64,000 nucleotides of DNA. Origin: CAVPMN01 sp963706425. GTDB taxonomy: Bacteria > Actinomycetota > Acidimicrobiia > Acidimicrobiales > Acidimicrobilacustridaceae. Under the pieces are notes generated by a model that ran no database searches, was not told the origin of the DNA, and saw only the letters and a list, made by a program, of their open reading frames with translations. The position numbers and the translations under genes were made by a program. Below, piece after piece: positions 55,856-64,000 of the stretch; position 1 is the first letter of the stretch; every line of letters starts with the position of its first letter. The stretch is from contig CAVPMN010000020.1 in NCBI GenBank assembly GCA_963706425.1, positions 930,001 through 994,000 of the forward strand, written 5' to 3'.

Positions 55856-56383
55856 TCAGCTCTCGTCGGAGCCGGGCTCGATCCCCGAGTTGCCGGTGGG
55901 ATCGTCGCCGCTCGCCGGGTCGGTCAACGCCGCGTCGGTGGTGCACGCGGGCAATCCGAGTGCGTCCGCGGCTTCGCTGACGCGATCTCCCGCGACCGTG
56001 GCGCCCGCGCCCAGCGCTCCCGCAGATGCGGCCGGGTCGGTGAGCAGTTCGTCGGCCAGGCGATCGAGGCTCTCGGCCTGATCGTCGAGCGACTCGACCA
56101 GCTGTTGCGCCTCCGACACCTTGCCAACCGGCCGCCCGAGCGCAGCCAAGTCGTCGGCGAGCTGACGGGCCAAGGCGGCGCGCGCCCGCACGGGCACGGC
56201 CGGGTTGCCCGCGCCCGTGACCGGCCGGGAGGCCTCCGCCGCTGCTCGCGCCTGCGAGCAGGCGGCGTCGGCACTGGCCAGCCAGTCGGCCTCGGGGACG
56301 TTGCCGGTCTCCCCGCCGCTGCAGCCGGCGATCAACGCGACAACGGCGACACCGAACGCGGCGAGCCAGGGACGGGAACGCAT
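55856..56383 (-). CDS. Small secreted lipoprotein, function unknown
   Basis: A 175-residue protein. The signal peptide (WLAAFGVAVVALIAGCSGG) ends in a lipobox Cys. The mature part is Ala-rich and helical (AARAALARQLADDLAAL-type heptads) with two further Cys residues that might pair, and has an Asp/Ser-rich tail. TAGCCT (56396-56391 on the minus strand) lies 7 nt before the ATG. No family recognised. Confidence 0.65.
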   Translation of the reverse strand: MRSRPWLAAFGVAVVALIAGCSGGETGNVPEADWLASADAACSQARAAAEASRPVTGAGNPAVPVRARAALARQLADDLAALGRPVGKVSEAQQLVESLDDQAESLDRLADELLTDPAASAGALGAGATVAGDRVSEAADALGLPACTTDAALTDPASGDDPTGNSGIEPGSDES

Positions 56384-56393
56384 TCGGGCGAGG

Positions 56394-57726
56394 CTACCGG
56401 AGCGAATCGGTGAGCTCGACGAAGCGTCGATAGCGCTGCTCAGCCGGGCCGACCCACGCCTCGTCGGGCTCGACCCGACGCTCGCACCGCGCCCAGCGAC
56501 CCGCATCGGCGGCCGACGACTCGAGCCCGGCGGTCACCCTGGCGAGATAGGCCGCGCCGAGGGCGCCGCCTTCGGGCACGGCCACCACGTCGACGGGCAG
56601 CCCGGTGCAGTCGGCCAGCGCCTGCACCCAGTCGTCGACCCTGGTGCCCCCGCCGGTGGCGACCAACCGGCGGGCCGGCACGTCGCCGAGCTCGAGGTGA
56701 TGGCGCACGACGAACGCGGATGCCTCGAAGGCGGCTCGGCGCACCTCGGCCGGGCCGTGGGTCAGGTCGAGGTCGTGCAGCGACGCCCGCAGGCTCGGGT
56801 CGTGCAGCGGTGTGCGCTCACCGCGGACATAGGGCAACCACACCGGGATGCGCCGCGGGTCGGAGGCCGGGCCGGCCTTGGCGAGCAGACGGGTGGCCCA
56901 GTCGAGGAAGAGGCCGCCGGCGTTGGATGGCCCGCCGATGAGCGTCTGGCCGGGCGCGGTGTGGGGCACGGTCCACAGACCGGGCACCTCCCGCCACTGC
57001 AGGTACCACGCCCCAGGTGATGAGGGTGGTGCCCATGATCACCAACACATCGCCGTCGTGGTCGGCGCCGGCCACCATCTGCTCGGCCAGCGCGTCGATG
57101 GTGCCGGGTCCGACCAACCCCCTGCGGTGACCGTCGACCGTGATCTCACCGATGGCGGCCGATCCGGGAACCACACGCGGCAGTTGCTCGACGGACACGC
57201 CCGCGCCGCGTGCGACCTCGGCGTCCCAGTCGGTGTAGTCGTGCAGCGGATGGGTGGTGATGGCCACCACGCTGTCGATGGCACCGACTCCGCACAACGC
57301 ATGGTTGGCGACCGCCTGGGCGGGCCAGAAGCCAGCTGCGTCGGGACGTTGCTGCGCGCACCAACGCAGCATGTTGAGCACCTCGCCGCTCTCCGAAGGA
57401 CTTCGGCCCGTGGCTGCGCCGCCCCGCTCGTCGCCGTAGAGCAGGCCCGGGCTGAGCGCTCGGCCCCGCCGATCGACCGCGCACAACGACGGCACGAAGG
57501 CGGCCACGTTGACCGCAGCCACCTCGTGGCCGTCGGCGACCCGGCGGAAGGCGGCGCGGACATTCCTGCGCCACGCCCGGTTGACGTCGTGCTCGAACCG
57601 ACCCGCAGTGGGCGACGAGACGGAGTGCACGACGCGCGCCCGCGCCACGACACTGCCGTCGTCGTCGACCGCGAGCGCTTTCACCGAGGACGTGCCGATG
57701 TCGATACCCACCGTCACGACCGTCAT
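56394..57726 (-). CDS. FGGY-family carbohydrate kinase, frameshifted
   Basis: About 444 residues. The N-terminal ATPase half begins VTVGIDIGTSSVKALAVDDD G; the second half has GGLFLDWATRLL, YVRGERTPLHDPSLRASLHD L and VATGGGTRVDDWVQALADCT GLPV, which is xylulokinase-like. Substrate (xylulose or another polyol/ketose) is unproven. An extra G near 57010 (ITW-AWYLQWREVPGLW) breaks the frame. The following lipoprotein gene is 10 bp downstream. Confidence 0.85.
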
Positions 57727-57760
57727 CGCGTCGTCTCCCGATGTCTGGGGTGGTCGACCG

Positions 57761-58219
57761 CTATCCGACCGCGCCCGGCACCAGGCGGAGGTTGACCGGA
57801 TAGCGGTACCACTCGCCCCGGTTGGCGCCGATGGTTGCTTGGATCATGAACACGAGGCTGACGATCCAGATCACGGGCAGCAGCACGAGGCCGATCAACA
57901 CCAGGATCAGCACCGCCGACACCATGTAGGCGATGAACAGTGTGATCTGGAAGTTGAGCGCCTCGGCGGAGTGGTGGCGGACGAAGGGGTCCTTGTCGCC
58001 GTTCATCAGATAGATCACGAGCGGGCCGAGGAACCCGGTGAAGATGCCGAGCAGCTGCGCCAGCATCGCCAGGGTCTTCGGATCGGTCGACGAGGCCGGC
58101 GCCGGGGAAGGCTGGCCGGCGAGGGGCTGGCCCCATTCCGAGCCGGTCCACCACCGCTGCTGACCCGAGCCGTCCGGATACCAACCGGGAGGTGCGCTGC
58201 CCTGCGGTTGCTCGCTCAC
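57761..58219 (-). CDS. DUF2510/DUF4870 membrane protein
   Basis: A 152-residue protein. The N-terminal about 30 residues (PPGWYPDGSGQQRWWTGSEW) are the actinobacterial DUF2510 motif. After a Pro/Ser linker comes a DUF4870 domain with about three helices (LAQLLGIFTGFLGPLVIYLM, LFIAYMVSAVLILVLIGLVL). GTG start. Role unknown. Confidence 0.8.
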   Translation of the reverse strand: MSEQPQGSAPPGWYPDGSGQQRWWTGSEWGQPLAGQPSPAPASSTDPKTLAMLAQLLGIFTGFLGPLVIYLMNGDKDPFVRHHSAEALNFQITLFIAYMVSAVLILVLIGLVLLPVIWIVSLVFMIQATIGANRGEWYRYPVNLRLVPGAVG

Positions 58220-58282
58220 GCCCGGAGCGTACTCACTCGTGGCCGACGCCGACGTGGAGGCCCCGAACTAGGCTCGCCAGCC

Positions 58283-59192
58283 ATGTCGAGCCAGGGACCG
58301 ACTCTCGAGGGGCGGGTCGCCATCATCACCGGCGGCGGACGCGGCATCGGCCGGGCCGAGGCGCTCGCGTTGGCGGCGGAAGGTGCGCACACCGTCGTCA
58401 ACGATGTCGATGTCGAGCAGGCGAAGGCCGTGTGCGCCGAGATCGAAGGCCTCGGAGGAAGAGCTGCGGCCAACGGCGACGACGTGTCGTCGTGGTCCGG
58501 CGCCGAGCAGTGCGTGAGCCACGCGATCGAGCAGTTCGGCCCGCTCGACATCGTGGTGAACAACGCCGGCATCCTGCGCGACGCCATGAGCTTCAGCATG
58601 TCGGAGGCCGACTGGGACGACGTGATCCGCGTGCACCTCAAAGGCCACGCCGCCATGTCGCACTTCGCCGGGGCGCACTGGCGCGCCCGGCGCCAAGGCC
58701 GGTGATGCCAAGTCCGGCGACAAGAGCGTGTCGGGACGCATCATCAACACCGCCAGCGAGTCGGGCCTCTATGGCTTGGCCGGCCAGGTCAACTACGCCA
58801 CTGCGAAGGCCGGCATCGCGGCGATGACGATCGTGCTCGCCCGTGAGCTGAGCAAGTACGGCGTCACCGTCAACGCCATCGCCCCCCGGGCCCGCACCAG
58901 GATGACCGAGACGGTCCTGGTGGGCCTCGAGCCGGCCGAGGGCCAGTTCGACGAGTGGGACCCGGCCAACATCGCGCCCGTGGTCGCCTGGTTGGCCGGG
59001 GACGCCAGCGGCGACATCACCGGTCAGGTGTTCGTGGTGTTCGCCAACCGCTTGCACCTCATGGACGGCTGGGACCTCGAAGCCACGGTCGAGACAGAGG
59101 GTCGATGGACCATCGACGAGCTCGAGTCGCACAAAGCCGAGTTGTTCGCCGATCGCCGATCGGGTCTGCCCCGCATGGGCTTCGGCTCCTAG
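58283..59192 (+). CDS. Short-chain dehydrogenase/reductase, frameshifted
   Basis: About 302 residues. The cofactor motif is IITGGGRGIGRAEALALAAE G, with VVNDVDVEQ after strand 2, then NNAGILRDAMSFSMSEADWD and catalytic NYATAKAG. It resembles the HSD17B4-type SDR at 29185-30087 in layout, so a 3-hydroxyacyl-CoA substrate is plausible. An extra G near 58689 (HWRAR-AKAGDAKSGD) breaks the frame. TAGGCT (58269-58274) lies 8 nt before the ATG. Confidence 0.83.
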
Positions 59193-59199
59193 CGGAGGC

Positions 59200-60111
59200 T
59201 CACCAGCGCAACTCGTCGAGGAACGAGGCCACCAGGCTCACCGTCGAGTGCGGGTTGTCGCCCGCCGCGAGGTGTCCTGCCTTCTCGACCGTCTCGAGCC
59301 GGGCGTTGCGCATGAGCGCCGCGACCTCCTCGGCCCCCTTCGCGCTCAGCACGTCGCTGGCGTCACCGCGCAGCACCAGCACCGGACACTCGATGCGACC
59401 GGCCGCCTCCTCCACACCCGACATGAAGGTGTCGAGGTTGTTGGCGGGGTGCTCGTCCTCCGGCACCTCGCGGAAGCGCCTGCCGAACCCGTGCTTCCAC
59501 ACCCAGCGGCCGTCGTCGCGCTGGCGGAGGTTGCGGGTGAGGCTCTCCGGACGCACGTTCTTGCGCTGGGGCAGGTAGGTCGAGATCTCGCTGGCTGCCT
59601 CCTCCAGGGAGGCGAACGACTCGTGTGCGGACATGAAGTCGATGATCTTGCGCACGCCTTCGGGCTCGAGACGATGGCCCACGTCGATGAGCGCGATGGC
59701 GGCCGCTCGATCGGGGTGCGCATCGGCGAAGCGAATCGAGGTCAGCCCACCGAGCGACGCGCCGACGAGGGCCACGCGCTGCATGCCGAAGTGGTCGAGC
59801 AGCGGGGGCATGGTGTTCGCGATGGCCTCGGGCCCGAACGCCTCGGGCATGAGGTCGGAGTCGCCGTGGTTCGGCAGGTCGGGCGCGAGCAGGTGGTATC
59901 GATGACCGAGGGTCGCGCCGAACTCCTCGAACATGTACGCGGTCTGCCCACCACCGTGCAGGCAGAGCACGCCCGGCAACCCGCCGTGGCCCCACTCGAG
60001 GTAGTGCACCTGTCGACCGTCGATGATCGTGAAGCCGCTGCGACCGCCCCGCGGCACGTCGTGCCTCGGCACGCCCATCTCGTCGGCACTGCCCAGTGGT
60101 TGCGCGCTCAT
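59200..60111 (-). CDS. Alpha/beta hydrolase
   Basis: A 303-residue alpha/beta hydrolase. It has VLCLHGGGQTAYMFEEFG, the nucleophile elbow GASLGG, PVLVLRGDASDVLSAKGAEE V with the acid, and VEKAGHLAAGDNP with the catalytic His. I chose ATG 60111 over an upstream TTG. It lies 54 bp after the SnoaL-like gene on the same strand. Substrate unknown. Confidence 0.83.
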   Translation of the reverse strand: MSAQPLGSADEMGVPRHDVPRGGRSGFTIIDGRQVHYLEWGHGGLPGVLCLHGGGQTAYMFEEFGATLGHRYHLLAPDLPNHGDSDLMPEAFGPEAIANTMPPLLDHFGMQRVALVGASLGGLTSIRFADAHPDRAAAIALIDVGHRLEPEGVRKIIDFMSAHESFASLEEAASEISTYLPQRKNVRPESLTRNLRQRDDGRWVWKHGFGRRFREVPEDEHPANNLDTFMSGVEEAAGRIECPVLVLRGDASDVLSAKGAEEVAALMRNARLETVEKAGHLAAGDNPHSTVSLVASFLDELRW

Positions 60112-60165
60112 CCGGTCATTCAACTCGGTTGCGATCGGTGGCGTCCACGACGCCCAGCTCCGCGA

Positions 60166-60579
60166 TCACGACGGCCAGGGCTCGACCGGCGCTTCCCCGA
60201 GGAACACGATCTGGCGGATGCGGAACTTCCATTCGTCGCCGTCGCGCACCAGTACGTCGTGATAGCGGCCCATCGACGTGATCGAGCCCCTGCCCTTGCC
60301 GTCGCGCCCGACGAACACGTAGTCGGTGATGGCGTGGGCCGAGTCGCCCGCCCCGTCGATGTCGATGATCGGGTTCGCGCACAGGTGCTTGCCGCGAAGC
60401 TCGGGGGGCTGACCCATCTCGATGAACGCCTTGATGGCGGCCGGCCCCTCGTAGACCTCGCCCATGACGAGGAAGCGGGCATCGTCGGTGAAGAGCGACG
60501 CCCACTCGTCGAAACGGCCGTCGTCGCAGAGTTGGCAGTAGCGGGCGAGCGTGCGGCGGATCGCGTCCTCGGCGCTCAT
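60166..60579 (-). CDS. SnoaL/NTF2-like protein
   Basis: A 137-residue NTF2-fold protein with the SnoaL_4 pattern: RRTLARYCQLCDDGRFDEWA SLFTDDARF, then IDIDGAGDSAHAITDYVF and RYHDVLVRDGDEWKFRIRQI. Relatives bind small hydrophobic molecules, and some are isomerases or dehydratases. ATG 60579 overlaps the regulator's stop by 4 bp. Confidence 0.8.
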   Translation of the reverse strand: MSAEDAIRRTLARYCQLCDDGRFDEWASLFTDDARFLVMGEVYEGPAAIKAFIEMGQPPELRGKHLCANPIIDIDGAGDSAHAITDYVFVGRDGKGRGSITSMGRYHDVLVRDGDEWKFRIRQIVFLGEAPVEPWPS

Positions 60580-63118
60580 GGCGTGGTCGTCCCACCGAGG
60601 ATCGCCTCGACGTCCGACCACGGCTGCGGCTGCGCGAAGTAGAAGCCTTGGCCGAGCCGGCAGCCGATCGACGACAAACGGTCGACCTGCACGCTGCTCT
60701 CCACACCTTCGGCGACCACGTCGAGCTGCAGCGCGGCGGCCATGCCGACGATCATCGCCACGATGGACTCCTCTCGGCCGTCACTCCCCAACTCTGCCAC
60801 GAAGCTGCGATCGATCTTGACGGTGTCGATCGGAAATCGACCGAGGTAGCTGAGCGACGAGTAGCCCGTGCCGAAGTCGTCGAGGCAGAGCTGCACACCG
60901 ATGCCCTTCAAGGCCTCGAGCGACGCCGCTGCGGCATCGACGTCGCGAAGCAGCATCGTCTCGGTGAGCTCGATGTGCAGGCCTTTCGGATCCGCGCCGC
61001 GTCCGCCAGCGCCTGCTCGACGCTGGGGACCAGCTCGGGCAAGGGGAGCTGCCGGCCGGAGAGGTTGACCGAGACGAACGTGTCGGGCCATCGCTGCTGC
61101 CAGCGGGCGAGATGCCCGCAGGCCGCGACCAGCAGACGCTCGCCCAGCGCCACGATCAAGCCCGTGTCCTCGGCGAGGGGGATGAACTCCTTCGGAGCCA
61201 GCAACCCCAACATCGGATGGTTCCACCGGGCGAGCGCCTCCACCCCGACCGGCCGGCCCGACTCGAGCTCGACGATCGGCTGGTAGTGCAACTCGAACTC
61301 GTCGCGCTCGATGCCGTAGCGCACGGCGATCTCCAACTTGCGATGCGACTCGACCCACGCCCGCATCTCCGCATCGAACACGTCGTAGCTCTGATCGGAG
61401 CGGTTCTTCGCCTGGTAGTAGGCGACGTCGGCGTTGCTCATGAGCGCCTCGGCGGTGCCCTCGCCGGCGACGCTGACCGCGATGCCGACGTCGGCCGAGA
61501 TGAACGCCTCTTCGTCGCCGATCTGGAACGCGCGCTGCATGGTGGTCGCGATCCGTTCCGCGAGCGACGCAGCCGCCGCGACGTCGCTGAGCTCTTCGGA
61601 GACGACGACGAACTCCGCGCTGCCGAAGCGCGCGGCGGTGCCGACGGGCTCGACCACCTCGCTCAGCCGGAGCGCCGCCATGCGCACCAGCTCCTCGCCC
61701 GCCGCATGGCCGAGCGCGTCGGTGACCGTCTTCACGCGGTCGAGGCCGACGAACAGCACGGTCACCGGCCGGCGCCTGCGTCGGGCTCGCTCGAGCACCG
61801 ACGAGAGGTGAGCGGTGGCCATCACCCGGTTGGGCAGCCCGGTCGACTGGTCGCGGGTGGCCAGTCGCTCGAGCTCGCTCTCGAAGGCCTTGCGCTCGGA
61901 GATGTCGTGCACCATGCCGATGAACAAGCGGCCGTCGGAGGTGTGCACGTCGGTGACGGTGAGCTCCACCGGCACCACCGCGCCGTCGGGTCGGGTGATG
62001 TGCAGCTCGGTCGGCCCCAGCCTGCCCGAGCGCCCACCGGAGCGATAATCCTCGAAGTAGTGGAGGAATCGTTCGCGGTGGTCGTCGGCGACGAGCATCG
62101 ACACCGGTCGACCGATGACATCGGCCGAGTCGTAGCCGCAGATCCGCTCGGCGGCCGCGTTGAACTCGACGATGACCATCTGGTCGTCACAGGTGACGAT
62201 GCCTTCGGCGGCCGCTTCGACGATGGCGCTGGTGCGATCGTGGCTCTCGCGCAAGCGCTCGGCCGCGGCGAGTGAGTCGGTGATGTCGGCCAGCGTGCCG
62301 ATGGCCATCGATCCGTCGGTGCCCCCGTCGTCGAGCACGCTGAAGCGCGACCGCACCCAACGCACCGTGCCGTCGGAGCGCTGGAGCCGGAACTCGAACA
62401 CCGCGGGAGCCTCCTCGAGCGACGGGGCATCGAGATCGACACGCCGCGCCTCGGTGAGATCGTCAGGGTGGACGAACTCCAGCCACGGCCGGCCCTCGAT
62501 CTGGTGGCGGGGCAACTGGAGCAGATCTTCGAGATGGGGATTGGCGTAGGTGAGCACGCTGCGGTCACCGATGAGGAAGATCCCGATGGGGGCGTGCTCG
62601 GCGAGCAGGCGGAAGCGGGCTTCGCTCTCGCCCATCTCGCGGGTGCGCTCCACGTCGAGGCGCTCGGCCACCACCTGCTCGGTGATGTCGACCGACACGG
62701 CGAGCGTGCCTTTCGAATCGGGTCGGGCCACCGTGTAGACGGTGTGGACCCAGTCGATGCCGCCGAGCGAGCCCTCGGCCCGGAACACCCGGGGCGCGTC
62801 GCCTGTCCGTCGGGGGCCGGCAGCGGCGGCGACGCCGCCGAAGGCCGCGATCGACAAGCCAACCAGTTCGTCGTCGGCCAGGCCGAGCGGCCGCAACAAT
62901 CGGCCGAACGATTGGGTGAACACGCCGTGCTCATCGACGGCCCACACCCCGATGGGCAGATGGTTGGCGAGCCCCCGAAGACGCCGGTCGACGACACCGC
63001 CCGGGTCGGCCAGCGCCTCGAGCGCCATCTCGGTCACCGTGGACGCGAACTGCTGGCTCGAATCGTCGTCGAGGAGGCTGACCTGGCGAATCGTCGTGAC
63101 GGCAGACTCAGCGTGCAT
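60576..63118 (-). CDS. PAS-PAS-PAS / degenerate GGDEF / EAL cyclic-di-GMP regulator, frameshifted
   Basis: About 848 residues without membrane helices. Three PAS domains (about 45-150, 165-290, 290-415) precede a GGDEF domain whose active site reads RFGSAEF rather than GGDEF, so cyclase activity is unlikely. The EAL domain keeps VEALARWNHP, ELTETMLL, CLDDFGTGYSSLSYL, KIDRSFV and EGVES, so phosphodiesterase activity is expected. One base is missing or extra near 61000 (LADAGADPKGLHIEL). I chose ATG 63118. Operon with SnoaL and the hydrolase. Confidence 0.87.
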
Positions 63119-63196
63119 CACGTCCACGCACCCCCGGGGTGGCGGAGGCTCCACCCTGCGGCCGACAGTACAGGAGTCGACCCGCCCACCCGGCGC

Positions 63197-63983
63197 TCAG
63201 ACGCGATAGGTGCCGTCCGGCTGACGTCGCCAGCCTCCGGCCGCCTGGTTGCCGCCGTCGACGAAGAGGGTGGTGCCCGTGACGAAACGGGAAGCGTCGA
63301 CCACGAGGTACAACGCTGCGGCCGCAACATCGTCCACATGGCCGGCGTAGGGCAGCGGGGTGTTGATCGGCATCTCGCCCAGACCCTCCGTGGGGATGAC
63401 GTCGGGGGCCACGCAGTTGACCCGCACATGTCGCGGGGCGAGCTCGAGCGCCAGGCTCTGGGTGAGGTTGGCGACCGCCGCCTTCATGGCGGCGTAGACG
63501 GCGAATGCGGGAGCGGCTCGGTGGGCCTCGATCGAGGTGATGTTCACGATCGCACCGCCGCCCGCTCTCGGCACCACAGGTGGTGGGAACAGCGGCACCA
63601 CCGCCCGCACGAACGTGGTGACGCTGGTGAAGTTCTCGTCGACGAGCGCGGCCTGCCCCTTCGGGCTCACGTCGAGGAACGGGGCCGAGAAGCCGCCGCC
63701 CACGTTGTTGACCAGCGCGTCGATCGTGCCGAACCGCTCGGCCACCGTCGCCACCCAGCCCTCGACAGCAGCCACATCGCGCACGTCGAGCTGGCCCGGC
63801 ACGACCTCGGCGCCGAACGTCTCGCACCGGTGCACGATGTCGGCGAGGTGTGTCGGCCTGCCGGTCGCACAGGGCGAGGTGGGCGCCCGCGCGGGCGAAC
63901 GCCAGCGCCACCGCGGCGCCGATCCCCTGCGCCGCGCCGGTGACGAGGGCGACCCTCCCGTCGAGCGGTCGGGCGTTGAGCAT
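63197..63983 (-). CDS. Short-chain dehydrogenase/reductase, frameshifted
   Basis: About 262 residues. The cofactor motif is VALVTGAAQGIGAAVALAFA, followed by NNVGGGF and the catalytic YAAMKAAVANL (Tyr-x3-Lys) and a C-terminal VTGTTLFVDGGNQ. An extra base near 63850 (DRQADT-LADIVHRCETFG) breaks the frame. Substrate unknown. The ATG is 17 bp from the window end, so any upstream partner lies outside. Confidence 0.82.
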
Positions 63984-64000
63984 TGCGTCGACGGCCGACC

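Overview
The window is GC-rich, densely coded DNA from an actinobacterial chromosome, most likely class Acidimicrobiia (taxonomy is inference). The marker genes supporting this are the NucS mismatch endonuclease, the fused 2-oxoglutarate decarboxylase Kgd, strict polyphosphate glucokinase, a WS/DGAT acyltransferase, DUF2505 and DUF2510 proteins, a UvrD2-type HRDC helicase, a FadE34-like two-domain acyl-CoA dehydrogenase, and many GTG starts. I see no rRNA, tRNA, phage, transposase or CRISPR array. No gene-free stretch exceeds 300 bases; the longest are about 170-180 bases (30088-30263, 34136-34306, 42722-42900).

Layout. 1-4.6 kb: UvrD2-type helicase (5' cut by the window edge), DUF2505, PaaI thioesterase, exonuclease III, FrnE-like DsbA. 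4.6-10.9 kb: MMPL/RND exporter and Kgd. 10.9-12.0 kb: an AbiEi/DUF559 endonuclease-like gene enclosed by 52-bp inverted repeats, each itself a hairpin; this is the strongest candidate for an undescribed mobile unit. 12.0-17.8 kb: HAD hydrolase, M20 peptidase, a NYN-RNase/OB/histone-H1-like fusion with 60-bp repeats, EttA, and a small zinc-binding protein. 17.7-21.3 kb: sulfate activation (cysD, cysN, cysC) with divergent cysQ. 21.4-28.2 kb: dienelactone hydrolase, enoyl-CoA hydratase, an operon of CaiB-type CoA-transferase, ASCH/wHTH protein and GluR0-like glutamate-receptor channel, then UbiB kinase and NucS. 28.3-35.3 kb: MaoC plus SDR pair, VanW protein, WS/DGAT gene behind a triplicated start region, phosphotransferase, EamA transporter. 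35.4-41.9 kb: secreted beta-propeller proteins, membrane proteins and a Tat-dependent amidohydrolase. 42.0-49.2 kb: polyphosphate glucokinase, the AmmeMemoRadiSam operon amrS-amrB-amrA, and a gnd-galM-pgi sugar operon. 49.3-64 kb: lipid-type catabolism (thiolase, DUF35, two-domain acyl-CoA dehydrogenase, SDRs, alpha/beta hydrolases), an FGGY kinase, and a PAS/degenerate-GGDEF/EAL regulator.

At least 22 single-base frame disruptions break otherwise well-conserved genes, mostly as one extra base. I treat them as probable consensus errors and annotate the genes across them. Many starts sit 6-10 nt downstream of a TANNNT hexamer without a clear Shine-Dalgarno sequence, which suggests widespread leaderless transcription.
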